Shown here one piece after another: positions 54,255 to 62,600 of a DNA stretch of 64,000 nucleotides (position 1 is the stretch's first letter; the number at the start of each line of letters is the position of its first letter). The DNA lies in NCBI GenBank assembly GCA_934249215.1, contig CAKQKN010000106.1:7101-71100 (forward strand). The letters are read 5' to 3'. This stretch comes from an uncultured Clostridia bacterium. Its GTDB lineage: Bacteria > Bacillota > Clostridia > Christensenellales > Borkfalkiaceae. Under the pieces are notes generated by a model. The model made no database searches. It was not told the DNA's origin and saw only the letters and a program-made list of their open reading frames with translations. The position numbers and the translations under genes were made by a program.

Positions 54255-55136
54255 ATGAAAAACACAAAAGCAGTCGGATTTGCGATCGCGGCGGCAATAA
54301 CGTTAAGTTTATTGTCCGTGTCCTTTGCTCGTCCGACAACGACAAAAGCGGAAACGGCGGGGCTTGCGGAAACGCGACAGACCGCAGTGCAAAGCATGAA
54401 CAACGCGGATTTTGCGCAACAAAACGTCGATTTGGCGGATCGAAGTTTTCTGGATTTCATTTTATCCGACGCAAATTTCGCGGGAAACGTCGAATATTCC
54501 CGTTCGCCGCTTTACGACGCGGAATTGCAGACGAGCGGCATACAATACGCTTTTACGATCGGCAACGCGTCGGGCTATGCTTTATTAGCCGAAATCAAAG
54601 GCGAAAACAAAACTTTCTTCGAAGTGGAAGAACTGTTTTACGACAAGCCGTCGCCGTTTCGCGAAAGCTCGGGACTTCCGGTGTATGTGACTCACGGAGT
54701 ATATCTCGACTATAGGTCGGGTGATTTTTACGATCTGAAGAGCGGCGATCTTGTGGAAAAGACGCTCGTCGCGGAGTTTTCGGAGCGCGGTTTCGGCTAT
54801 CGCGGGCTTCGAGAGTTCGAATCTCGTTACCAGACCGTCGGCTACGCAAGCAAAGACGTTTCGTCATATAGTATACAATATGACTTGCCGAGTTATTACG
54901 GCACGCCGGATTCCACGACTTGCGCCACAATTGCGGGGACGATCGTGCTCGGCTATTACGACAGATTTTATGAGGAATTGATTCCGAATTATCAAGTCTA
55001 CACGCGATTGGGAACTCGGGTGAAATATAAAGCCCTTTCCCAAAACATATTGGATTTGTCGAGCGAATTATACGATCTGATGGGTGGCGAGCGCGAACAT
55101 CTCGGCACGACTATTCCGAATTTCAAGACGGAATGA
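54255..55136 (+). CDS. Secreted cysteine peptidase, N-terminal part (frameshifted)
   Basis: 293 residues, AGGAGG 9 bases upstream. A Sec signal peptide (AVGFAIAAAITLSLLSVSFA) is followed by a pro-region-like domain (residues 30-210) and the start of a papain/C39-like catalytic domain: YDLPSYYGTPDSTTCATIAGTIVLGYYD, with Cys as likely nucleophile. The frame then ends at GTTIPNFKTE. The -1 frame continues at once with QDGMNTYVKSKG, so loss of one T from a T-run at 55117-55122 would explain the break. The catalytic His is only in the other part. TGA overlaps an ATG (ATGA), so translational coupling is also possible. Confidence 0.75.
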   Translation: MKNTKAVGFAIAAAITLSLLSVSFARPTTTKAETAGLAETRQTAVQSMNNADFAQQNVDLADRSFLDFILSDANFAGNVEYSRSPLYDAELQTSGIQYAFTIGNASGYALLAEIKGENKTFFEVEELFYDKPSPFRESSGLPVYVTHGVYLDYRSGDFYDLKSGDLVEKTLVAEFSERGFGYRGLREFESRYQTVGYASKDVSSYSIQYDLPSYYGTPDSTTCATIAGTIVLGYYDRFYEELIPNYQVYTRLGTRVKYKALSQNILDLSSELYDLMGGEREHLGTTIPNFKTE

Positions 55137-55516
55137 ATACATATGTAAAAAGTAAAGGTCGATCATATTCGACTACGAGCGTTTTATCGTCGGGTAAGTT
55201 TGACTTCGAAAAATATAAAACGTCCGTCGAAAATAACAAGCCCGTGGTGTTGTTTCTGAGTAGTTTTGCGATAAAGGATTACATAACGCAAGAGGGGACG
55301 ACCGACACGATAAAGAGCGATTTTTCGAAGACTCCGCATGTTGTCGTCGGTTGCGGCTATGAAGTGCATAAATATTTCAATTCGGCGGGACAAGTGACGG
55401 ATACGCGAATTTATTTAAAGGTTTCGACCGGTTTAACCGATTACTTACTGAATTATCTGAATATCAACGGCGGATTAAGCGAGATTGACCGCGCGATTTC
55501 CGTTGACATAAGTTGA
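55133..55516 (+). CDS. Secreted cysteine peptidase, C-terminal part
   Basis: 127 residues in the -1 frame relative to the previous part, overlapping it by four bases (ATGA). It holds the rest of a C39-like peptidase fold: FEKYKTSVENNKPVVLFLSS, then TPHVVVGCGYEVHKYF with the likely catalytic His, and YLKVSTGLTDYLLNYLNI. It has no signal peptide of its own, so by itself it would stay in the cytoplasm and be inactive. Best read as the C-terminal half of a single enzyme of about 420 residues. Confidence 0.75.
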   Translation: MNTYVKSKGRSYSTTSVLSSGKFDFEKYKTSVENNKPVVLFLSSFAIKDYITQEGTTDTIKSDFSKTPHVVVGCGYEVHKYFNSAGQVTDTRIYLKVSTGLTDYLLNYLNINGGLSEIDRAISVDIS

Positions 55517-55523
55517 GGACAAA

Positions 55524-56189
55524 ATGGAAGATAGGGATATTGAACAACGAATCGAGAAAAGTGCGGAGAATATCGAAACAAGGGAATTTTCTTCGGTATG
55601 GAGCGACATAAAGCACAAAGTCGACTCGCGGGAAGTTTTGGAACGCAAGCGTTTCAATCGTCTGATTGCGGTGGCGGCGTCGCTGGCAATTTTGATTATA
55701 GGTTGTTCGATCTTGTTGCCGATAGCCATAAAGCGCAACAACGATAAAGAACAGTCCTATTTTCTCGAGCAGTTCGGCGCGGTTGCCGTTGCCGAAACCG
55801 AGTTTTTTGAAACGCTCGACAAAGAGAAGATCGAACACGTTGACTTTTCTCGTTTCGTTCGATCGAATTGCTGTTTGCTAAAAACCAGGGACGGTATAAC
55901 CGGCGGCGGTGCGATAGAACTTTCTGACGATGCCGACGAGCCCACGTTCATCTTGTCCATACTTTTTTATGCCGACAGCGTAAAAAACTTCGAATTAAAT
56001 TCCCCGAAATACGATTTAGCTTACGAATCGAACGGTGCCGTCGTGCGTTATCGTCTGGTCGAATCCTATCCGGAAGAAAACTGGTACGTATACGAGTTGC
56101 GCGCGAACTACAATTCGGTAAACTATGCCATGGAATACACTTGTTTTGTTGAAGATATAGAACCCTTTTTTAACGAATTTTTTAAATAA
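55524..56189 (+). CDS. Probable anti-sigma factor, single membrane helix
   Basis: 221 residues, starting 8 bases after the peptidase C-part. The cytoplasmic N-terminal 50 residues are charged and helical (DIEQRIEKSAENIETREFSSVW), followed by one membrane helix (LIAVAASLAILIIGCSILLPI) and an extracytoplasmic domain of about 140 residues. This is the topology of ECF anti-sigma factors. No zinc-binding HxxxCxxC motif is seen. Assignment rests on topology and on the ECF sigma gene 1.4 kb upstream in the same unit. The outer domain could sense a secreted or surface signal. Confidence 0.6.
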   Translation: MEDRDIEQRIEKSAENIETREFSSVWSDIKHKVDSREVLERKRFNRLIAVAASLAILIIGCSILLPIAIKRNNDKEQSYFLEQFGAVAVAETEFFETLDKEKIEHVDFSRFVRSNCCLLKTRDGITGGGAIELSDDADEPTFILSILFYADSVKNFELNSPKYDLAYESNGAVVRYRLVESYPEENWYVYELRANYNSVNYAMEYTCFVEDIEPFFNEFFK

Positions 56190-56261
56190 ACGGCTTAAGA
56201 TGCGGCGTGTTGACTAAAGAAAATCAATGCGCCGCATTTTTCAAAAAATATATGTTTGCTC

Positions 56262-56480
56262 GATTATTCGGCTTGCGAAAAATCCGTTCATAGGCGCATA
56301 AAAAAACATTTTAAAAAATTTTTAAAAAAGTGAATAAAAAACGTCGACTTCCTTCGTCATATAAGTGAAGAGTGTAAAGAGATACTATGCATTGTCCTTT
56401 TTACGTCTTGAAAAAATGAGGAGGTGCAGCCCGGTGTGAGATTTTTCTGATGTCTTATATTAAAAATGGAGTATTGAAAA
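56262..56480 (+). repeat. Promoter-bearing repeat R1
   Basis: Covers most of the 341-base gap 56190-56530. Contains A/T-rich ATTTTAAAAAATTTTT, the ECF-type element (TGAATA at 56331, CGTC at 56355), a TCCTTTTTACGTCTT block, ATGAGGAGGTGCAGCCCG then GTGTGA, and TTTTTCTGATGTCTTATATT. Copies R2 (56870-57090) and R3 (58960-59140) are nearly identical. Confidence 0.85.
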
Positions 56481-56481
56481 A

Positions 56482-56538
56482 ATGAAAAGAAAATTAGCAT
56501 TGTTTTCTAATTTTCAAACGAGGAAAGAATATGTTTGA
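56482..56538 (+). pseudogene. Short leader remnant
   Basis: Begins ATGAAAAGAAAATTAGC, like the lipoprotein genes downstream of the other two repeats (MKR start), but stops after 18 residues without a lipobox. It overlaps the start of the next gene. Probably a broken lipoprotein gene. Confidence 0.5.
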
Positions 56539-56860
56539 TTGGCTAAAGGATTATGATAAATCCCGAAAAGAAGTATATCAAAACTTGCCAAGCAAGTTTT
56601 ATGAAAATCGAATAAAATATTGTTATTTTATATGGATTTTAGATTCGGTCGGGTTTGCTATTACAGCGCTGGTATGCGCAATAAAGTTGGCTTGGTGGGG
56701 AGCTCTTTTCCCGCTTTTAATGATTCTTATGATCAGCTGTATTTTTTACAAAGGAATAAAAGGATTAAAAGAAAACTACAATAAAGCTCTTTTAAGAGAA
56801 GCAAAACAAAAAGAAGAACAGGAGAAAAAGAATGAAAACAATGCGCTCCCGTCATCCTGA
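56531..56860 (+). CDS. Small two-helix membrane protein of the accessory region
   Basis: 109 residues, GAGGAAAGAAT upstream. Two hydrophobic helices (CYFIWILDSVGFAITALVC and WWGALFPLLMILMISCIFY) and a charged C-terminal tail (KEEQEKKNENN). AT-rich codon use, unlike the housekeeping genes. Transcribed from the R1 promoter element. No family recognised; an immunity-like or accessory membrane role is only a guess. Confidence 0.55.
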   Translation: MFDWLKDYDKSRKEVYQNLPSKFYENRIKYCYFIWILDSVGFAITALVCAIKLAWWGALFPLLMILMISCIFYKGIKGLKENYNKALLREAKQKEEQEKKNENNALPSS

Positions 56861-56869
56861 GTCTTGCCC

Positions 56870-57090
56870 GCTTGTTCGGCTTCCGAAGGATCTAGCCGCA
56901 GGCGCATAAAAAAATATTTTAAAAAATTTTTAAAAAAGTGAATAAAAAACGTCGACTTCCTTCGTCATATAAGTGAAGAGCGTAAAGAGATAATATGCGT
57001 TGTCCTTTTTACGTCTTTAAAAATGAGGAGGTGCAGCCCGGTGTGAGATTTTTCTGATGTCTTATATTAAAAAAAGGAGTATTGAAAAAA
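56870..57090 (+). repeat. Promoter-bearing repeat R2
   Basis: Second copy of the R1 unit; TGAATA at 56939-56944, CGTC at 56963-56966. Just upstream (56848-56891) is a CATCCTGAG ... CGAAGGATCT hairpin-like sequence, a type of short dispersed repeat seen in many bacteria. Confidence 0.85.
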
Positions 57091-57543
57091 ATGAAAAGAG
57101 TAGTAGCAATTATCATGCTTATGCTTTCCGTGACGATCGTTTTCGTCGGTTGCAACAATGAGAACAAAAATCAAGATAAGAACAAAAAGTATGACGTTTC
57201 GATCTGGGTTGCATCAGACGACGGTGAGAATTTTATATTCACGCCCGACGTGAAGGAGCTGCGAGTAGAGCGTGAGTACGACGGAAAGGAGCATCGTTAC
57301 TATGTGGCAGCATTTCAACTTCCAAAGCACCCTCAATGGAGTGAAAAATGGCTTAGCCCGAGATATGAGGGTGCAAACGTCTTTCAATCGAGTTTGCTTT
57401 ATACGGATGAGAATGGCGTACAAAGTGAACCGAAACCGAAACGAGTTAAAGAACGTGGGCAATACTGTTACAATATTTATGCAGACAGTACCTCAGATTG
57501 GTGGATTCCACGAACAGTATTATTATACGTTACAGTAGTGTGA
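57091..57543 (+). CDS. Small lipoprotein A1
   Basis: 150 residues from the ATG at 57091 (AAGGAG 11 bases upstream; an in-frame TTG at 57082 is too close to it). Signal peptide KRVVAIIMLMLSVTIVFVGC with the lipobox at Cys21, then an Asn/Lys linker and a globular domain with three Trp (VSIWVASDDGENFIF, PQWSEKW, SDWWIPRTVLLYV). Nearly identical, same length, to A2 at 59141, with changes concentrated around the centre (PKHPQ versus PEHPH; LSPRYEG versus IKPNREG). Unknown function. Confidence 0.7.
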   Translation: MKRVVAIIMLMLSVTIVFVGCNNENKNQDKNKKYDVSIWVASDDGENFIFTPDVKELRVEREYDGKEHRYYVAAFQLPKHPQWSEKWLSPRYEGANVFQSSLLYTDENGVQSEPKPKRVKERGQYCYNIYADSTSDWWIPRTVLLYVTVV

Positions 57544-57567
57544 AAATATAGAAAAGATTAACGGAGA

Positions 57568-57635
57568 TATACTGCGCTCAAATATATTGATTGTTAAGAA
57601 AGATTTTTTAATTAAAAAAATGGGAGTTTCAAAAA
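57568..57635 (+). pseudogene. C-terminal remnant of a lipoprotein B gene
   Basis: ACTGCGCTCAAATATATTGA and the following 45 bases repeat almost exactly the 3' end (TALKYIDC, stop) and downstream spacer of the gene at 58342-58869. Here the body of that gene is missing; the remnant is fused to a ribosome-site-like AACGGAGATA after A1. It is a scar of recombination in the array. Confidence 0.75.
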
Positions 57636-58316
57636 ATGAAAAGAGTAGTAGCAATGATTATGGTTATGCTTTTCGTGGCGATCGTTTTCGTCGGTTGCAA
57701 CAAGGTAAGTAGTTTTTCTGAAGAAGAGCATATTCAGAGAATTTCGGAAAGAATAGAAAAACGCTACCAACGGAAACATTCGGGTGATGAAAAACAAAAA
57801 GATTTTAAGGTATATCCTTTGTATGGAAAAAACGAGGAACTAAAGATGTTTTTGGTGGAATATGATCCCGATGGCTTTACGTTTATTTTTCTTCAAGACG
57901 AACCGTTTTTTCTTGCAGCTTGTCTAAAAGCTCATAAAAGTATGTACATTGAAACTTCGGATGTTTACGATAAAAGTCATCCGTGGAGCCCATATATTGC
58001 TGATAAAAACGGACATAGTCTTTCCGATTGGATTCCCGGGGCATCAAGCTCTCGTAAAGGAACGCCTATTTTTGATGAAAACGGCGAAGTAATTTACTAT
58101 GACAGAAGTCCGTATTATGTTTCGGGAAATATCGACGAAAAAAAGTATATTCTTGAAACTGAAGACACTTCTAAATATATTTGCGCCGTAAAACAAGATG
58201 GGAAGTTTATAAATCTGATCAGCATGACGGCGCTGCCCGATGCTGAAGTATACGTTTTAATTGAAAACGCATTTATAGGTGTAGGGATAAGACCTAGCAG
58301 AATGTTTGATCTTTAA
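57636..58316 (+). CDS. Lipoprotein C of the array
   Basis: 226 residues, GGGAG 9 bases upstream. The leader KRVVAMIMVMLFVAIVFVGC is nearly that of A1 and A2, but the mature part is different: a charged helix (EEEHIQRISERIEKRYQRKH) and a beta-rich domain (FKVYPLYGKNEELKMFLVEY, SPYYVSGNIDEKKYILETED). So a shared leader is joined to different bodies. AT-rich. Unknown function. Confidence 0.65.
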   Translation: MKRVVAMIMVMLFVAIVFVGCNKVSSFSEEEHIQRISERIEKRYQRKHSGDEKQKDFKVYPLYGKNEELKMFLVEYDPDGFTFIFLQDEPFFLAACLKAHKSMYIETSDVYDKSHPWSPYIADKNGHSLSDWIPGASSSRKGTPIFDENGEVIYYDRSPYYVSGNIDEKKYILETEDTSKYICAVKQDGKFINLISMTALPDAEVYVLIENAFIGVGIRPSRMFDL

Positions 58317-58341
58317 ATAAAAACAAAGGAGTATCAAAAAA

Positions 58342-58869
58342 ATGAAAAGAATGGTTTCAATTTTTATGGTATGCATGTTTTTGTTTCTTGCAACGATTTG
58401 CGGTATTGGATGCCGCAAACGTAAGGAACTTCCTTACAACACAATTGTTTATAGTGCGGGCTGTGGATTAAATGAAGACTTTTTGTATAAGGAAGAAAAT
58501 CAGATAAACATTAAATATAAAAATAAAGAATACAATCCCGATGATCCAAACAGCGAGAAGTATTTTTATGATTCAACGCTTCCGTCGTATAGGATAATTC
58601 CGGTTACGGAAGAAATGCTTTCGACCAAGGTCTTTGAATCTGTTCCCGACGTGGATCTCGAAACGAAAACGTTATTGATTGTCATTTTTTCTGCTTGGGG
58701 GAGCTTTTCATGCTCTTTAGTAAACATTGAGTTAAAAGATTGCGTTTTAGAGATAACGATTAGAAAAAAGCAAAGGGAACCGATTACGGAACCACAACTT
58801 GTTTACTGTGTACTTATGCTAGATAAAATAAGTTTTAGCGATACTGCGCTCAAATATATTGATTGTTAA
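58342..58869 (+). CDS. Lipoprotein B of the array
   Basis: 175 residues, AAAGGAG upstream. The signal peptide FMVCMFLFLATICGIGC ends in a lipobox Cys, followed by a basic RKRKEL and a beta-rich domain (LIVIFSAWGSFSCSLVNIELKDCVLEITI). Its 3' end is duplicated as a remnant at 57568 and its 5' end as a fragment at 58909. Unknown function. Confidence 0.65.
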   Translation: MKRMVSIFMVCMFLFLATICGIGCRKRKELPYNTIVYSAGCGLNEDFLYKEENQINIKYKNKEYNPDDPNSEKYFYDSTLPSYRIIPVTEEMLSTKVFESVPDVDLETKTLLIVIFSAWGSFSCSLVNIELKDCVLEITIRKKQREPITEPQLVYCVLMLDKISFSDTALKYIDC

Positions 58870-58908
58870 GAAAGATTTTTTAATTAAAAAAATGGGAGTA
58901 TCAAAAAA

Positions 58909-58971
58909 ATGAAAAGAACGGTTTCATTTTTTATGGTATGCGTGTTTTTGTTTCTTGCAAAAATATTTTAA
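58909..58971 (+). pseudogene. Truncated lipoprotein B leader
   Basis: 20-residue ORF whose first 17 codons match the leader of lipoprotein B (TVSFFMVCVFLFLA), then runs straight into the A/T block of repeat R3 and stops. Shows that R3 was joined into a former B-type gene. Confidence 0.8.
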
Positions 58972-59140
58972 AAAATTTTTAAAAAAGTGAATAAAAAACG
59001 TCGACTTCCTTCGTCATATAAGTGAAGAGCGTAAAGAGATACTATGCATTGTCCTTTTTACGTCTTGAAAAAAATGAGGAGGTGCAGCCCGATGTGAGAT
59101 TTTTCTGATGTCTTATATTAAAAAAAGGAGTATTGAAAAA
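58960..59140 (+). repeat. Promoter-bearing repeat R3
   Basis: Third copy; TGAATA at 58988-58993, CGTC at 59012-59015. Differs from R1 and R2 at one telling place: CCCGATGTGA instead of CCCGGTGTGA, which keeps a start codon directly before TGA. Confidence 0.85.
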
Positions 59141-59593
59141 ATGAAAAGAGTAGTAGCAATTATCATGCTTATGTTTTCCGTGACGATCGTTTTCGTCGGT
59201 TGCAACAATGAGAACAAAAATCAAGATAAGAACAAAAAGTATGACGTTTCGATCTGGGTTGCATCAGACGACGGTGAAAATTTTATATTCACGCCCGACA
59301 TGAAGGAGCTGCGAGTAGAGCGTGAGTACGACGGAAAAGAACATCGTTACTATGTGGCAGCATTTCAACTTCCGGAGCACCCGCATTGGAGCGAAAAATG
59401 GATTAAACCAAATCGTGAGGGTGCAAACGTCTTTCAATCGAGTTTGCTTTATACGGATGAGAATGGCGTACAAAGTGAACCAAAACCGAAACGAGTTAAA
59501 GAACGCGGGGAATACTGTTATAATATTTATGCAAGTAGTACTTCGGATTGGTGGATTCCACGAACAGTATTTTTATACGTTACAGTAGTGTGA
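59141..59593 (+). CDS. Small lipoprotein A2
   Basis: 150 residues from the ATG at 59141. Paralogue of A1 (57091-57543), same length and lipobox (VFVGC), with promoter repeat and 3' flank also duplicated. After its stop the sequence AAAAGATAAAAGGAGATAATG leads into the giant Hint protein; after A1 the same flank instead leads into the B remnant. This suggests the A-lipoprotein and a giant Hint gene originally formed one unit that was duplicated and then partly deleted. Confidence 0.7.
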   Translation: MKRVVAIIMLMFSVTIVFVGCNNENKNQDKNKKYDVSIWVASDDGENFIFTPDMKELRVEREYDGKEHRYYVAAFQLPEHPHWSEKWIKPNREGANVFQSSLLYTDENGVQSEPKPKRVKERGEYCYNIYASSTSDWWIPRTVFLYVTVV

Positions 59594-59624
59594 AAATATA
59601 AAAAGATAAAAGGAGATAATGTTT

Positions 59625-62600
59625 ATGCAAAAGAAAAGTTTATTTTTATTATGTATATTATGCTTAATTGCAATTCTTGGTGGTTTGTCATCTAATAATA
59701 AGATAACCGCTGTAAAAGCCGATGCGGAATACGATTTAGTTGCACTTGCAGAAAAATATACTGAAAGTGATAAATTGGTGTTGGATGATGGTAGCTTATC
59801 CAATAAAACAATTCAAGATTTTGTTCTTGAAACAAAGAATTCCGGGATGGACGCATATTGTCCTGAGATTACACAAGTAATTCCTCGTCAGTTTATGGAA
59901 TCAACGGATTATTCGGCAACATATCAATATAATGGAAAAGAATACGGCTTTTATGTTGTCAAAGAAGGACAATATTTTGATGTTTTGCTGATTGATTTTG
60001 TTTACGATTTTGAAAATGAACAAGAATCGGATCTAGAGTATATCATTAAAATAAATCCAATTTTACAGAAAAGTTTTGTTCGTTCGCAAAACTCGGACGG
60101 CGAATATCGATGGAGAAAATATGATACCGTTGATGATGAATTGAGATACACTTATTATGTTGCGAACCCTCGTTTTTTAACTTATATTCAAAACGAAAAC
60201 GCATTGAATTATGGGGATAGAGGATATTCTATGGAAAGCGACGACGGATTGATTATATTGCAATCAAGGGCGAACTATGGAAAAATCAGTTATGCAACAG
60301 AAGAAGATTTATTAGGTACTGTAGTAGAGATAAGCGGTAAAAAAGCGCTTGACGGCGGTATTAAGCTTTTGGATACTGTTTGCGGCGGTATTGCCGGATA
60401 TGTTAAAGATGCGATAGAAATCAGTACTACCATAATTGAAAAGAGTTTTGAGCAGACAATAGTTACAAATAACGAAAGTAATATTTTTACAAGACAATCA
60501 AAAATCGGACAATTGCAAAACGATTACCCGTGTTATTCTCGTTCTGCGGCGTTTGTCCCGAATAATGAAATCGTATTGTCAGCCGACGTAGAGTCTTACG
60601 CTGAATTCATTACAGTATTAAGTGACGCGAACTACAGAACTCGTGTTTCAGAAGTATGCGATTTTGATATTGTAAGAAGGACATGGCATTACGGCTCTAT
60701 GGAATATGTTTCGAAACCTGCCGACGGAAAGGATTTTTCGTTCCACAAGCAATTTGTCGTTTTTGATGATCAGCCACCCGTTTTCGAGTTTTCTCCCGAT
60801 AATTTCGAGGATGTAAAAATTCCTTTATACATATTACCCTCGGGGAAGCAGAGAATAACTTTTTCCCCATTGTATTCCGGGATATATAATTTTTCCGCAA
60901 TCGGAAACGCAGAAGTCAGAATCTATGCGGATGACGGGAGTTTGTTGTCCGATAATTGCGAGTCGGTTCGCTTGCGCGGCGGGCAAAGGTATTACATTGC
61001 CGTGGTGAATATTTCGAATAATACGATTTACGGTCAATATTTGGGTTGCACGATTAAAGAATACGGCGACGTAGAAAGTTTTACTTTGTATGGCTCCGAG
61101 AAATATGTAATCAGATATGACAGTCGTTTTGAGAAAATGTATAAAGTGCAAGTTAATAACGGAAATTGCAGCGTCAGAATTCTGGATGAGTCGTTTAATG
61201 TGATAAAATACCCTGCGAATGGCGGGAATAAAATATATTATGATTTTAAACAAAATACATATTATTTTTTAATTATAAATAATAGTAGTTCGACGTTAGA
61301 GCTCTCATGTGCTTTGGAAGAACTTGATCTGTACGAACTGGATCAAGAGTATCAGATAACTTTGAATAACGAAGAGATTTTCGTGAGATTCGAGGTTCCC
61401 GCAACTGCTCCTTATTATTTGGAATATTCTCTCGGCGAAAATCTAAGTTACAAAGGTTGTACTGTCGTGGTGTTTCAAGAAACTTCGGATGTGGAAATAC
61501 GTAAAAACTGGACGTTTGTGAATTTGAATGCCTCGCAACAAGTGTGTTTCGGATTTGTTGGGGCGGGCACGGTTACGTTTAAGTTTGAGCGTGATACAAA
61601 CGATTACCAATGGGAAATAGACGGCGTAACGTATCCGACCACGCGTATCAACGATTACGCGGAATTCGTCGCTTCAAATGAGATTGTGGCCCGTCGAGGA
61701 ACGCAATTAAGCGTAAAATTAAAAGCAGGCAATGTATATTTGAACAAGTTTGAAAAAGCGAACGACTATAACGGATACACCTTTGCTAATGGAATTTTGA
61801 CCATAAACGCAGATTGTCAATTGACCAACTTAACGAAATCAAACATAATAGGGCTTAACGCTGTTTATCTTGATTCCGATCGGGGTGCTGAAATAGCAAA
61901 ATTAAAAATTTGCGTCATTAGCGATATAAGTACTGTTTCTTTTGAAGTATATTCAAATGATAGCTCATACGGGATAACGTATGGAGCAATTTCAAGTGTC
62001 GAAGGGGAAACTGTTGAACTAACCTTTCAGGTGGTTTCGCCTATTGCTTTCACTGCAAAAACCATAGTTCTCAATCGTAAAGGCGGAACTTATGATTTAA
62101 AAAATTACGTTGAATCAGAAATTGCGCATACAGATGTATCCGTTTTGCGGATTGTAATAAAGGAAATAAAAATAATATCCGTGGGCGGAACGGCTATCAT
62201 ATATGCTCCTGCAAACGGAGAAGTATATCAGCAAATCAAGAACATTCGTGATATTCATTGCAGTCGATCTTTTGAAAGCGGGAATGGAACTTCCTATTAT
62301 CCGTTTTTCATTACATGCCTGCGACATTTGAAGAATATCCGTATAAGCGAATCGATAAGCGACGGGTTAAATACCAATAGCGATACGACTGATGATCGCG
62401 TCTTTTATTACAAGCTTGATTCAAATATAGTCATCAATGAAACTTCAAGTGCCGATAATTACGTTATTTGTGAAACGTTTTGGGGTGTCCTCAACTTGAA
62501 TTATAATACGATTTATCTTAATAATACGAATATTGACGGATCAAAAGATTACGGTTTTGTCATTACGAATAACGGGACAATAAAATACGGAAGTTTTGCG

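Noticed and set aside
54800..54830. T-arm-like GAGAGTTCGAATCTC suggesting a tRNA
   Set aside because: No acceptor, D or anticodon arms around it, and it lies in the peptidase reading frame.
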